Assembly (NCBI GenBank): GCA_019752015.1
Contig: JAIEMQ010000006.1
Location: forward strand, 320,842 to 384,841
Length of the DNA: 64,000 bases
From: Cyanobacteriota bacterium
Lineage (GTDB): Bacteria > Acidobacteriota > Vicinamibacteria > Vicinamibacterales > UBA2999
Reading direction: 5' to 3'
Shown: one piece after another, positions 1 through 8,702 of the stretch
Position numbering within the stretch: position 1 is the first letter of the stretch
Layout of the letters: each line of letters opens with the position of its first letter
Translations under genes and position numbers: made by a program
The notes under the pieces: model-generated
The model's input: only the letters and a program-made list of their open reading frames with translations
Databases searched by the model: none
What the model was told of the DNA's origin: nothing

Positions 1-611
1 ATCGGCCGCTGCTCGAAGTGATCGTCGATCAACTGCAGCAGGCCGGCATCCGCCGCGTCAGCGTCGCGACGCACTACAAAGGCGACATGATCGAGCGGCA
101 CTTCGGCGACGGCAGCGATTTCGGTGTCGAGATTGGCTATATCTCCGAAGACGAGCCGCTCGGCACGGCCGGAGCGCTCGCGAAGCTCCCGGAATCAAAC
201 GAGCCGGTGCTGGTGATGAACGGCGACATTCTGTCGCGGATCAATCTGGTGGCGATGCTCGACTTCCATCGCTCGCACGGCGCCGATATGACCATCGCGG
301 TCAGGCCGTATCAGTTCCAGGTTCCTTACGGCGTCGTGCGCAGCGACGGGATTCGCGTGACGGCCGTCGATGAAAAACCGGTCGTCGAATACCTCGTCAA
401 CGCCGGCATCTATCTGCTCGATGGCGCGGTCTGCCGGCTGGTGCCGGCCGGACAGCGGTTCGACATGACGGATTTGATCCAGCGCGCGATGACGGAGGGA
501 CGCACGGTCTTGAACTTCCCGCTGCATGAAGAATGGATCGACGTCGGCCGCCGCGAGGATTACGCGCGCGCGCAGTCCGATTTTGGAGGCAAACCGCGTG
601 GCGAAGACTGA
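1..611 (+). CDS. PtmE-like sugar-1-phosphate nucleotidyltransferase (5' truncated by window)
   Basis: The reading frame is open from base 3 and the gene begins before the window; the GTG at 18 is only the first internal start. The visible part (RPLLEVIVDQLQQAG, then 'LGTAGAL', 'VMNGDIL', 'EKPVVEYLVNAGIY', 'EEWIDVGRREDYARA') is the C-terminal two thirds of a GT-A type NTP_transferase. Known relatives charge hexose or glucosamine 1-phosphate with GTP or other NTPs. The PtmE enzyme of the legionaminic acid route makes GDP-glucosamine and has this layout behind CBS domains. Because legB and legC follow directly, I infer a PtmE role. The CBS part, if present, lies outside the window, so mannose-1-phosphate guanylyltransferase remains possible. 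Confidence 0.8.
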   Translation, partial: RPLLEVIVDQLQQAGIRRVSVATHYKGDMIERHFGDGSDFGVEIGYISEDEPLGTAGALAKLPESNEPVLVMNGDILSRINLVAMLDFHRSHGADMTIAVRPYQFQVPYGVVRSDGIRVTAVDEKPVVEYLVNAGIYLLDGAVCRLVPAGQRFDMTDLIQRAMTEGRTVLNFPLHEEWIDVGRREDYARAQSDFGGKPRGED

Positions 612-1587
612 CTGGCGGGGACGCAAAGTCCTCGTGACCGGAGCGGCGGGCTTCATCGGCAGCCACCTGGTGGAGCGGCTGGTCGAGCTCGGTGCGGAAA
701 CGCGCGCGCTGGTCCGCTACACGTCGACGGGGTCGCGCGGATGGCTGGAAAAATCACCGGCCGCCGATCGCGTCACGTTCATTGCGTCCGACATCTGCGA
801 CGAGCGCACGGTTGCCGGCGCCGTGAAGGGCGTGGATACGGTGTTTCATCTCGCCGCGCTGATCGGCATTCCCTACTCGTACCACGCGCCGGACTCGTAC
901 GTGCGGACCAACATCGAAGGCACCGCCAACGTCCTCAGGGCCGCACTCGACGCGGGTGTTTCTCGGATCGTACACACGTCGACGAGCGAGGTCTACGGCT
1001 CGGCGCGGACCGTGCCGATTCGCGAGGATCATCCGCTGCAGACGCAATCGCCGTACTCCGCCACGAAAGCGGGTGCCGATCTGCTGGCGTTCTCGTATTA
1101 CTCGTCGTTCGGCCTGCCGGTGATTACCGTGCGTCCGTTCAACACCTTCGGGCCGCGGCAGTCGGCGCGGGCCGTGATCCCGACGATCATCACGCAAGCG
1201 CTGGCCGGGCAGGAGATCAAGCTCGGCCACACGGCGCCGACCCGCGACTTCACTTACGTCGCCGATACCGTCGATGGTTTTCTGCAGATCGCCGGTGCCG
1301 ACGCCGCACTTGGCCGCGTCGTCAATCTTGGCTGCGGCGAGGAGATTTCGATTGGCGCGCTTGCCGAGCGGATCGTCGCGCTGATCGGCACGCCGGCGCG
1401 CATCGTCGCGGATGCGGCACGCGAGCGCCCGGTGACGAGCGAAGTCGATCGCCTTTGCGCGGACCACTCGCTGGCCCGCCAGCTTGGCTGGACGCCGTCG
1501 CACACGCTCGATGCGGGATTGCGCGAGACCATCGAGTGGATCAAGTCCAACCGCGAACATTTCAGGACCGGTGAGTACGCGATTTGA
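598..1587 (+). CDS. legB: LegB-like NAD-dependent nucleotide-sugar 4,6-dehydratase
   Basis: An extended short-chain dehydrogenase of 329 residues. The Rossmann motif GAAGFIGS is at residues 15-22, followed by the TSTSEVYG segment and the catalytic YSATK. The 'LVRYTSTGSRGWLE' stretch resembles LegB proteins, which convert GDP- or UDP-GlcNAc to the 4-keto-6-deoxy sugar in legionaminic acid synthesis. The start is the GTG at 598, with a clear GGAGG eight bases upstream; the longer ORF from 526 adds unrelated residues. It overlaps the preceding gene by 14 bp and legC by 17 bp, as expected for a coupled operon. The nucleotide carried by its substrate cannot be read from the sequence. Confidence 0.87.
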   Translation: MAKTDWRGRKVLVTGAAGFIGSHLVERLVELGAETRALVRYTSTGSRGWLEKSPAADRVTFIASDICDERTVAGAVKGVDTVFHLAALIGIPYSYHAPDSYVRTNIEGTANVLRAALDAGVSRIVHTSTSEVYGSARTVPIREDHPLQTQSPYSATKAGADLLAFSYYSSFGLPVITVRPFNTFGPRQSARAVIPTIITQALAGQEIKLGHTAPTRDFTYVADTVDGFLQIAGADAALGRVVNLGCGEEISIGALAERIVALIGTPARIVADAARERPVTSEVDRLCADHSLARQLGWTPSHTLDAGLRETIEWIKSNREHFRTGEYAI

Positions 1588-2758
1588 ACCGGGCGCGCGC
1601 CCGAGCCCTGACGGCATTCCGCTGTCGGTGCCGCTGATCGGCGGCAACGCGTGGAAATACGTCAAGCAGTGCCTGGACGATGGCTGGGTGTCGTCGGCGG
1701 GCCCGTTCGTCACGCGCTTCGAGCGCGAGGTCGCGGCCACGAGCGGCCGAAAGCATGGCGTCGCGTGTGCGAGCGGCACGGCGGCGCTGCATCTGGCGCT
1801 GATCGTCGCCGGCGTCGAGTCGAGCGACGAAGTCGTGGTGCCGGCGCTGACCTTCGCGGCTCCGGCGAACGCGGTTCGGTACGTTGGCGCGTGGCCCGTG
1901 TTCGTGGATATCGAGCCGCACTACTGGCAGATCGATCCGCAACGGCTCACGGACTTCATCGAGCGTCGATGCGAGTGGACCAATCGCACGCTGATCAATC
2001 GCGACACCAGGCGTCGCGTTCGCGCGGTGCTCCCGGTCGATCTGCTTGGCCATCCCTCGGACATGGACGCGATCATTGAAATTGCGCGCTCGAGAGAATT
2101 GCTGGTGATTGAAGACGCGACCGAGAGTCTCGGCGCCCGCTACCGCGGAGCCCCGGTCGGCGATCGCGCCGACATCGCGTGTTTCAGCTTCAACGGCAAC
2201 AAGGTCATTACCGCGGGCGGCGGCGGTGTGATGGCCACCGATCACGAACCCTGGGCGGAGCGCGCGCGCCATTTGAGCACGCAGGCGAAGTCCGATCCGA
2301 TCGAGTACATCCACGATGAGATCGGCTTCAACTATCGCCTGACCAACATCCAGGCTGCGCTGGGAGTCGCGCAGCTCGAGCAGCTCGATGAACATGTCGC
2401 CATCAAGCGTCGCATTGCGGCTGAATACACGCGCGCCTTCAGCGGCGCCGCAGGTATCACGCCGATGCGCGAGGCCGAGTGGGCTCACAGCGCGTTCTGG
2501 TTGTATACGCCGTTGATCGATCCAACCGCGTACGGCGCCGACAGTCGCGCGCTACTGCAGCGCCTGGCCGATCGCAAGATCCAGGCACGGCCGCTGTGGC
2601 AGCCGCTGCATCGCAGCCCAGCGCATCAGGGCTCGCCTGCCGCGGATGCGCCGGTTGCCGATCACGTCTCCGCGCGCGCGCTCAGCTTGCCCTCCTCGGT
2701 GGGCCTGACCGCGGACGAACAGGCGCGGGTCATCGAGGCCGTGATTGGCCGAGGCTAA
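1571..2758 (+). CDS. legC: LegC-like PLP-dependent 4-aminotransferase
   Basis: A DegT/DnrJ/EryC1 family aminotransferase of 395 residues that would put the 4-amino group on the LegB product. The N-terminal signature 'IPLSVPLIGGNAWKYVKQ' is highly typical of LegC proteins. The PLP lysine is in SFNGNK (about residue 211), followed by the glycine run ITAGGGG. The GTG at 1571 is chosen because it starts just before the conserved N-terminus and overlaps the legB stop; the track start at 1484 runs far into legB. Position between LegB and the CMP-sugar genes supports the role. Confidence 0.88.
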   Translation: MSTRFEPGARPSPDGIPLSVPLIGGNAWKYVKQCLDDGWVSSAGPFVTRFEREVAATSGRKHGVACASGTAALHLALIVAGVESSDEVVVPALTFAAPANAVRYVGAWPVFVDIEPHYWQIDPQRLTDFIERRCEWTNRTLINRDTRRRVRAVLPVDLLGHPSDMDAIIEIARSRELLVIEDATESLGARYRGAPVGDRADIACFSFNGNKVITAGGGGVMATDHEPWAERARHLSTQAKSDPIEYIHDEIGFNYRLTNIQAALGVAQLEQLDEHVAIKRRIAAEYTRAFSGAAGITPMREAEWAHSAFWLYTPLIDPTAYGADSRALLQRLADRKIQARPLWQPLHRSPAHQGSPAADAPVADHVSARALSLPSSVGLTADEQARVIEAVIGRG

Positions 2759-3614
2759 CTCCGTCGCCTTGCCGATGCGCGTGTGGCGCGCGGCGGCCTG
2801 GCGAATTCGGAATACCTATTGGGCCATCGGCGCGCTGCCTACGCGGATTGCCGCCTGGATTGGCTTTCAGCGTCACAAACACCACTACCAGTTCCTCGAT
2901 GAGGCCGGGCTGCGCGCCTTGCGCAAGAGTGACACCGTGTTCGTGTTCGGATCGGGCGGATCGCTGAACGAGATTGCGCCGGCCGAGTGGCGCGCCATCG
3001 AGGCGCACGACACGCTGGGCTTCAACTGGTTCGTGAACCAGCGGTTCGTGCGCTGCGACTTCCAGGTCGTGCGCGAGTTCGGCTATGAATTCGACTGGCG
3101 CAAGGACATTCGCCGCTATTTCGACGTCGTCGCGTCGAACCCGTGCTATGACTCGACGACGTTCCTGGTCCAGTCGGGGTTTGCGGCCACGATGGGCAAC
3201 CGCGCGATCTGGCTCGAGATGCTGCCGAAGAAGCGACCGCTGTTCCTGTTTCGTTCGTGGCGGCGAAAGCATCCGAGCACATCGCTGGCTGAAGGCGTGA
3301 CGCACACCGAGGGCACGTTGAGCGATTGCATCAACCTGGCGGCGCTGCTCGGCTGGCGTCACATCGTGTTGTGCGGCGTCGATTTGTACAACCGCCAGTA
3401 TTTCTGGCTGCCAAGTGGTGAGCCGCGGTACGGCGATACGACGACGTCGGGGCGGCACAACACGGCGATCGGCGGCGGCATTGTCGAGACCGTGCGCGAC
3501 TGGCGTGAGTTCTACGACAGCCGCGGCGTCTCTCTCTATACTTACAACCCTCGTTCGCTGCTCGCGGACGTCCTGCCGGTGTGGCAGAGCACCGCCCGAA
3601 CGGTTACGCCATGA
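2745..3614 (+). CDS. GT42-like putative nonulosonic acid (sialyl) transferase
   Basis: A 289-residue protein with no signal peptide. It resembles the Campylobacter CstI/CstII fold family (GT42) in the order of its motifs: 'VFGSGGSLNEI' (CstII AGNGPSLKEI), 'LGFNWFVN' (FRCNQFYF), 'ALLGWRHIVLCGVDLY' (ALGYKEIYLSGIDFY), a histidine in 'SGRHNTA' (GHSKNTD, the catalytic base in CstII) and 'NPRSLLADV' (CPNSLLANF). This was compared from memory by eye, not by a search. The role, transfer of a CMP-nonulosonate to a glycan, is an inference strengthened by its place between legC and legF. The first Asn of CstII is Ser here. The start is uncertain: TTG 2745 has GAGG six bases upstream, ATG 2775 is the alternative. 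Confidence 0.6.
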   Translation: MAEANSVALPMRVWRAAAWRIRNTYWAIGALPTRIAAWIGFQRHKHHYQFLDEAGLRALRKSDTVFVFGSGGSLNEIAPAEWRAIEAHDTLGFNWFVNQRFVRCDFQVVREFGYEFDWRKDIRRYFDVVASNPCYDSTTFLVQSGFAATMGNRAIWLEMLPKKRPLFLFRSWRRKHPSTSLAEGVTHTEGTLSDCINLAALLGWRHIVLCGVDLYNRQYFWLPSGEPRYGDTTTSGRHNTAIGGGIVETVRDWREFYDSRGVSLYTYNPRSLLADVLPVWQSTARTVTP

Positions 3615-4528
3615 AAGCTGAAGACGTTCTGCGGTTTCATCAGCAACTCGGTGCGGAGTACCTGGCGTACGCGTACCCGGAATCGTCCGCGGTGTATCCG
3701 ACGGGGCAGCGGCGCACCACGTGCGCGGCAGCGGCGATTCACGCGGAGCTCGGCCGCGCCCCGCAAAGTGCGGTCGATCTCGGATCGGGTGCCGGAGATT
3801 TGTGCTTCCTCCTCGCATCATCAGGCGCCACTGTCGTCGGCGTCGACTTCGCCGACACGATGATCGCGGCCGCGGAGAAACGATTGCAGGCGTTGCCGGC
3901 CGAGATTCGAGCCCGCGTGACGTTTTCGCGCGCTGATATTTTTCAGAACTCGATTCCGTCCGGCTCCGTAGACGCCGTCTCCGCTCTCGGTGTCATCGAG
4001 ACCGAGCCGGAAGACGGCCGGCTGTTCGCCGAAGCGAAGCGCATGTTGAAGCCGGGCGGCGTGTTTGCCGTGTCGTGCCGCAACCGTCTCTTCAACGTGA
4101 TGAGCGTGAACCGGCACACCCGCCGCGAGCTGCAGGGCGGCGGCCTCGATGACCTGCTCGCCGAAGCGGAGCGGTTGATGGCGAGATCGGATGCGCGCAA
4201 GACCGAGGCCGCGCTTGCGGAGCTCGTTCGGGCGCTCGCTGCATCGAGCGCGACGAATGCCGCCGCTCCGCCGGTTCCTGCGCCGGCGCCGATCTCGATC
4301 GGCGAGACCAGGCAACACACGCCTGAGTCGCTCGCGAAATCGGCCGGGGCGAACGGATTTACCGGCGGCACTTTCATCGGCGTGCACCCGCATCCATTTC
4401 CGCCGGCGCTCGAAGCGCTCGCTCCAGAGCTGTACAACCGTGTTGCCGCCGCGGCCGAGGGATTCGAGCGGGAACCGCTTGGCTTGTTGTGGAGCTCCGC
4501 GTTCGTCGCGGCATTCACGAAGGCATGA
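3611..4528 (+). CDS. Class I SAM-dependent methyltransferase
   Basis: A 305-residue protein whose SAM-binding motif I is 'VDLGSGAGDLCFLLASSG', followed by an acidic 'VVGVDFAD' and the post-motif 'ALGVIETEPEDGRLFAEAKRMLKPGG', all standard for Rossmann methyltransferases. About 70 residues rich in Ala and Pro (near residues 195-235) separate the methyltransferase core from a C-terminal tail with 'ESLAKSAGANGF'. The start is the ATG at 3611, which overlaps the upstream stop as ATGA; the track start at 3581 adds an unrelated leader. The substrate is unknown. Its position within the legionaminic genes suggests O- or N-methylation of the nonulosonic acid or the finished glycan. Confidence 0.8.
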   Translation: MKAEDVLRFHQQLGAEYLAYAYPESSAVYPTGQRRTTCAAAAIHAELGRAPQSAVDLGSGAGDLCFLLASSGATVVGVDFADTMIAAAEKRLQALPAEIRARVTFSRADIFQNSIPSGSVDAVSALGVIETEPEDGRLFAEAKRMLKPGGVFAVSCRNRLFNVMSVNRHTRRELQGGGLDDLLAEAERLMARSDARKTEAALAELVRALAASSATNAAAPPVPAPAPISIGETRQHTPESLAKSAGANGFTGGTFIGVHPHPFPPALEALAPELYNRVAAAAEGFEREPLGLLWSSAFVAAFTKA

Positions 4529-5193
4529 CATCACCGTCGGTGCTGGCGATCATTCCCGCGCGAGGCGGCTCGCGCCGCCTGCCCGGAAAAAACCTGCTGG
4601 ATCTGCGCGGCAAGCCGCTGATCGCGTGGACGATCGAGGCGGCACTGCAATCGCGAGCGGTGACGCGAACGGTGGTCTCAACCGAGGACGAGGCGATTGC
4701 GGCCTGCGCGCGCAAGCACGGCGCCGAAGTCCCGGTGATGCGCCCGCCGGCGATGGCGACCGACGATGCGCCAGGCATGCTGCCGCTCTTGCACATCCTT
4801 GAGTGGCTGCGCGATCACGATCGTTATCAGCCCGACATCGTCGTGGCGCTGCAGCCGACCTCACCGCTCAGGACATCGGCGGACATCGATGCGGCGCTCG
4901 CGCTGCTCACCGCAGACGCCACGTGTGTCGTCAGCGTGACGCCGGTTGCGCCGGCGTCATGGCTGCGAGTGCAGTCAGCATCGCAGCGTTTGAGCCGGCC
5001 CGTCGACGGCGATCAACCGGTGTATGTCCTCAACGGCGCGATCTACGCGGCCCGCACCGGGCTCGTGCATGCGACCGGCCGCATGGATGACGGCTCGGCG
5101 GTGGGTTATGTCATGCCGCGCGAGCGCAGCGTCGATATCGACGATCGCGCGGATTTCGATGTGGCATCGTGCCTGATGGGCGGTGGGCGATGA
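4525..5193 (+). CDS. legF: LegF-like CMP-nonulosonic acid synthetase (acylneuraminate cytidylyltransferase)
   Basis: A 222-residue cytidylyltransferase that activates the free nonulosonic acid with CTP. The nucleotide-binding N-terminus is 'IIPARGGSRRLPGKNL', followed by 'VALQPTSPLRTSADIDAA' and 'YVLNGAIYAA', all characteristic of NeuA/PseF/LegF. The length suits the single-domain forms that lack the extra esterase domain of some NeuA proteins. The start is ATG 4525 (ATGA overlap with the methyltransferase stop). The next gene also overlaps as ATGA. Legionaminic rather than sialic specificity is taken from the neighbouring legB, legC and legG. Confidence 0.88.
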   Translation: MTSPSVLAIIPARGGSRRLPGKNLLDLRGKPLIAWTIEAALQSRAVTRTVVSTEDEAIAACARKHGAEVPVMRPPAMATDDAPGMLPLLHILEWLRDHDRYQPDIVVALQPTSPLRTSADIDAALALLTADATCVVSVTPVAPASWLRVQSASQRLSRPVDGDQPVYVLNGAIYAARTGLVHATGRMDDGSAVGYVMPRERSVDIDDRADFDVASCLMGGGR

Positions 5194-6239
5194 ACACGTT
5201 CGCAATTGAGCAGCACCAGATCGGCGGAGGAGCGCGATGCTTTGTCATTGCCGAAGCCGGCGTCAATCACAACGGTGATGCCGCCCTGGCGGAACAGCTG
5301 ATCGATGCGGCGGCGGACGCCGGCGCAGATGCGATCAAGTTTCAAACGTTCGATCCGTCACGTCTCGCCAGCGCCTCGGCGAGGACGGCTGATTATCAGA
5401 AGCAGGCGAGTGCCGACGACTTGCAGCTGCCAATGCTCAAGAAGCTGGTGCTGCCGCACGCGGCGTATCCACCGCTGAAGGAGCGCGCCGCATCGCGCGG
5501 CCTCGTGTTCCTCTCGACGCCGTTCGACAACCAGAGCGCCGACTTCCTGCTCACGCTCGGTGTCCCGGCGTTCAAGGTCTCGTCGGGCGATCTCACGAAC
5601 ACACTGCTGCTGGGGCACCTGGCAAGAAAAGGACGGCCGATCATCCTCTCGACCGGCATGGCGGATCTGAATGAAGTTCGAACCGCCGTCGCCGCGGTGA
5701 CGGATCGGGCCCCGGCGCCGGTCGGCGTGGCGGTGCTGCACTGTGTGTCGAACTATCCGGCGGCAATGGCGGACCTGAACCTGCGCGCGATTCCAACGAT
5801 GGCGTCGGCGCTCAAAGTTCCGGTCGGCTTTTCGGATCACACGACCGGCGAGCACGCCGCGGTGGCGGCGGTGACGCTTGGCGCAGCGATCGTCGAAAAA
5901 CACCTGACGCTGGATCGATCGATGCCCGGTCCGGATCACAAGGCCTCTCTCGATCCGCAGCAGTTCCGGTCGTTCGTGGCGGCGATCCGCGATACGGCGG
6001 CGGCGCTCGGCACCGGTGAAAAAGTCCCGGCCGCGAGTGAACGCGAGAATGCGCAGATCGGCCGCCGCAGCCTGTTCTGGTCTCGCCCGATGAGGCGCGG
6101 CACGGTCGTGACCGAGTCCGACCTCGTCGCGCTGCGGCCCGGAGGCGGGCTCGCGCCCGATCGCTGGCCCGAGTTCGTCGGCCGCGTGTTGCGCGGCGAC
6201 GTGATCGCCCGCGCCGTCAGGCCGGAAGATGTGGAATGA
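5190..6239 (+). CDS. legI: LegI/NeuB-like nonulosonic acid synthase
   Basis: A 349-residue PEP-condensing synthase. The N-terminal TIM barrel carries 'FVIAEAGVNHNGD', 'DAIKFQTF', 'FKVSSGDL', 'STGMADLNEV' and 'GFSDHTTG...VEKHLTLDR', all NeuB-family landmarks. The C-terminal SAF (antifreeze-like) domain starts near 'SRPMRRGTVVTESDL'. The enzyme joins PEP to a six-carbon amino sugar to give the nine-carbon acid. ATG 5190 is preferred over the track start 5169 because it overlaps the legF stop as ATGA. Context points to legionaminate, not N-acetylneuraminate. Confidence 0.9.
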   Translation: MNTFAIEQHQIGGGARCFVIAEAGVNHNGDAALAEQLIDAAADAGADAIKFQTFDPSRLASASARTADYQKQASADDLQLPMLKKLVLPHAAYPPLKERAASRGLVFLSTPFDNQSADFLLTLGVPAFKVSSGDLTNTLLLGHLARKGRPIILSTGMADLNEVRTAVAAVTDRAPAPVGVAVLHCVSNYPAAMADLNLRAIPTMASALKVPVGFSDHTTGEHAAVAAVTLGAAIVEKHLTLDRSMPGPDHKASLDPQQFRSFVAAIRDTAAALGTGEKVPAASERENAQIGRRSLFWSRPMRRGTVVTESDLVALRPGGGLAPDRWPEFVGRVLRGDVIARAVRPEDVE

Positions 6240-6931
6240 GGCAGCCGGTTGTTGCGATCCATCAGCCGCAATACCTCCCGACGCTTCGATACTTCGCGAA
6301 GGCAGCGGCCTGTGATGTGTTCGTGTATCTCGACACCGTGCAGTTCCAGCGCCGCGGCTTCCAGAACCGCAACATGGTCAAGACGCCGCACGGTGCGCGC
6401 ATGCTGACCGTGCCGGTGAACGCCGATCGCGAAACCGCGATTCGAGACGTCGCGATCGCCGGCGATCGCTGGATCGACAAGCATGTGACGACGCTCGCGC
6501 ACGCGTATGGCAAGGCGCCGCATTATGGGTGGCTGCGTGATGAGCTGGTGCCGCTGTTGAGTCCAGGCGCGGCGAAACTGTCCGACCTGAACATCGCCAC
6601 CACCGGCTGGGTGTTTCAGCGGCTCGGACTGAAGTGCCGGGAAGTGCGCGCGTCGGAGCTGGACGTCGCCGGAACGAAAGAAGATCTGATCGTCGCGATC
6701 TGTAAAGCCGTCGGAGCGCGCACGTATTACTCGGGCGAGGGCGCGCGGGCGTATCAGGATCCCGCGACCTTTGCCGCCGCCGGCATCGAGCTGCAGTACC
6801 AGCAGTTCGTTCATCCCACGTATCCTCAACAGCACGAGGAGCAGGGATTTCTGCCCGACATGGCCGCGATCGACCTGCTGGCGAATGCCGGCCCGCGCTC
6901 GCACGATATTCTCCGGACCGCGACGCCATGA
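6236..6931 (+). CDS. WbqC-family protein
   Basis: A 231-residue soluble protein that begins 'MRQPVVAIHQPQYLPTLRYFAKAAACD' and continues 'LDTVQFQRRGFQNRN' and 'LTVPV', the hallmark N-terminus of the WbqC family. These proteins recur in O-antigen and capsule clusters and are thought to take part in amino-sugar modification, but no activity is firmly established that I can apply here. The later 'YYSGEGARAYQDPATFAAAGIEL' is also typical of the family. ATG 6236 overlaps the legI stop (ATGA), and the gene ends overlapping the next methyltransferase. Placed inside the nonulosonate operon, it probably acts on the same sugar. Confidence 0.8.
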   Translation: MRQPVVAIHQPQYLPTLRYFAKAAACDVFVYLDTVQFQRRGFQNRNMVKTPHGARMLTVPVNADRETAIRDVAIAGDRWIDKHVTTLAHAYGKAPHYGWLRDELVPLLSPGAAKLSDLNIATTGWVFQRLGLKCREVRASELDVAGTKEDLIVAICKAVGARTYYSGEGARAYQDPATFAAAGIELQYQQFVHPTYPQQHEEQGFLPDMAAIDLLANAGPRSHDILRTATP

Positions 6932-7560
6932 GCGACGACATCAAGCCGGTCCGCGACTATTGGGACGCGCGCGCGAGAGAGAAGAGTGATGACTGCGAGC
7001 GCATCGAGTCGGGACGCAAGGGTCAGCGATTGCGTTTCGAATCGTTCCTGCGGTCGCACGATCTGCGCGGCCGATCGGTGCTCGACATTGGCTGCGGCGT
7101 TGGCGATTTCCTCGAGAGGCTGACCGCACACGGTGCGGACTCGGGCTACCAGGGCATCGACTTGTCGCCGGAGATGATTCAGCGCGCGCGCGAGCGGTTT
7201 CCGAATGGCGCGTTCGAGGTCGGCGAGGCCGCCACGATCGGCCGGCGCTACGATTACACCGTCGCCTTTGCGATCCACAACGTCAAGGTCGAAGGCGGCC
7301 GGCAGATCCTCGAGCGATCGCTGCGCGATCAATTCGCAATCGCGGACGTGGCGGCGCACATCAGCCTGCTGACCGATCGATACGCCGGGTTCGCTCCGCA
7401 CATCCAGGCGTGGCGCGCCGAAGAGCTGCTCACGCTCGCGCTGTCGATCACGCCGTATGTCGCGCTGCGCCACGATTACCTGCCGAACGATTTCTCGGTA
7501 ACGCTGTATCGCCGGCCGCTGATCGACGCCGACCCCGCGTTGACTGGAGACCTGACCTGA
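6928..7560 (+). CDS. Class I SAM-dependent methyltransferase
   Basis: A 210-residue methyltransferase with motif I 'VLDIGCGVGDFLERL', the acidic loop 'YQGIDLSPEMIQRARERFP', and the shape of UbiE/UbiG-like enzymes. The post-I region 'YDYTVAFAIHNVKV' replaces the common 'D(A/V)V' motif. No membrane or signal sequence is evident. It overlaps its neighbours as ATGA at both ends. It is the second methyltransferase of the operon, so the final nonulosonic derivative may carry more than one methyl group, or one enzyme may cap the glycan chain. The substrate is unknown. Confidence 0.78.
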   Translation: MSDDIKPVRDYWDARAREKSDDCERIESGRKGQRLRFESFLRSHDLRGRSVLDIGCGVGDFLERLTAHGADSGYQGIDLSPEMIQRARERFPNGAFEVGEAATIGRRYDYTVAFAIHNVKVEGGRQILERSLRDQFAIADVAAHISLLTDRYAGFAPHIQAWRAEELLTLALSITPYVALRHDYLPNDFSVTLYRRPLIDADPALTGDLT

Positions 7561-8699
7561 TGCGCCGCATTGCACTGCTGTCCGGGGCCCGCTCCGAGTA
7601 CGACATCCTCGTGCCCGTCGGCCGCGCGATTCAGGCAGCCGGCCGCGCCGCGGCGTCGTTCATTCTCGCCGGCCCGAACCTGTCGCCGTACCACGGACGC
7701 GCCGACGGCAGCGGCGTGCCGGTCCGTGGCAAGATCGAATCGTTTCTCAGCTCGGACAGCTGGGAAGGCCGCGCCTTGTCGTTCGCGAACCTGGTCGAAG
7801 GGCTGGCGCGCCACCTCGCCGCGGATCGCCCGGACATTCTGGTCGTCGCCGGCGATCGAGAAGAAGCCCTCGCCGGCGCGATCGTCGGCAACCTTCTGCG
7901 GGTGCCGGTGGCACACGTGCACGGCGGCGATCGCTGCATCGCGTCGGACGTCGATGAGCTCTTCAGACCGGCGATCTCGAAACTCTCGCACCTGCATTTC
8001 ACCGCGACCGAAGGCCATCGTGAGCGGTTGATCAAGATGGGCGAGTCGCCGGATCGCGTGTGGGCCACCGGCGCTCCCGGGCTCGACGCCCTTACGACCG
8101 GGCCGGAGATTTCGAACGACGAACTGTCCAGGGAGGCCGGCTTTGATGTGTCGAAGCCGTTCTTCATCGTCATTCAGCATCCGGTGACGACGATGAATGC
8201 GGAGCCGTATCGTGAGATGGCCACGCTGCTCGATGCAGTCGCGGCAACGGGCCACCCGATTCTCTGCAGCTATCCGAATACCGATCCGGGCAACGTCGAG
8301 ATCAGGAAGGCGATCGACGAGCGCAAGGCGCGCGGTACTGTGTTCACCTTCACCGTGTTGCCGCGCGCGCATTTCATCGCCCTCTATCGGCGGGCCGCCG
8401 CGATTGTCGGCAACTCCTCGTCGATCGTCGTCGAGTCCGGCTTCCTGCAGGTGCCGGGCATCCTCGTTGGACCGCGGCAGGATCTGCGTGAAACCGCGGA
8501 TAACGTGGTCAGGGTGCCGGTCGACGCCGCGGCGATTCGCGCCGCCTGCGAGCGGGCGCTGAACGACGCCGGCTATCGCGCGATCGCGAAGCGCGGCACC
8601 ACGCTCTACGGCGACGGCCACGCATCGTCGCGCATTGCCGAACGTCTCGCCACAGTCGACCTCTCACCTGAACTGACGCTCAAGACGATGCCGTACTGA
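7560..8699 (+). CDS. legG: LegG/NeuC-like hydrolysing UDP-sugar 2-epimerase
   Basis: A 379-residue GT-B-fold epimerase. It opens with 'MRRIALLSGARSEYDIL', typical of the hydrolysing NeuC/LegG branch and unlike the non-hydrolysing WecB at 13309. Other landmarks are 'DILVVAGDREEALAGAI', 'VAHVHGGDRC', 'HPVTTMNAEPY' and 'GNSSSIVVESGFLQVPG'. It would invert C2 and release the nucleotide to give the six-carbon precursor condensed by LegI. ATG 7560 overlaps the previous TGA; the track start at 7410 is in the methyltransferase. Hydrolysis of a bacillosamine-type rather than a GlcNAc substrate is inferred from LegB and LegC. Confidence 0.87.
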   Translation: MRRIALLSGARSEYDILVPVGRAIQAAGRAAASFILAGPNLSPYHGRADGSGVPVRGKIESFLSSDSWEGRALSFANLVEGLARHLAADRPDILVVAGDREEALAGAIVGNLLRVPVAHVHGGDRCIASDVDELFRPAISKLSHLHFTATEGHRERLIKMGESPDRVWATGAPGLDALTTGPEISNDELSREAGFDVSKPFFIVIQHPVTTMNAEPYREMATLLDAVAATGHPILCSYPNTDPGNVEIRKAIDERKARGTVFTFTVLPRAHFIALYRRAAAIVGNSSSIVVESGFLQVPGILVGPRQDLRETADNVVRVPVDAAAIRAACERALNDAGYRAIAKRGTTLYGDGHASSRIAERLATVDLSPELTLKTMPY

Positions 8700-8702
8700 A
8701 GG

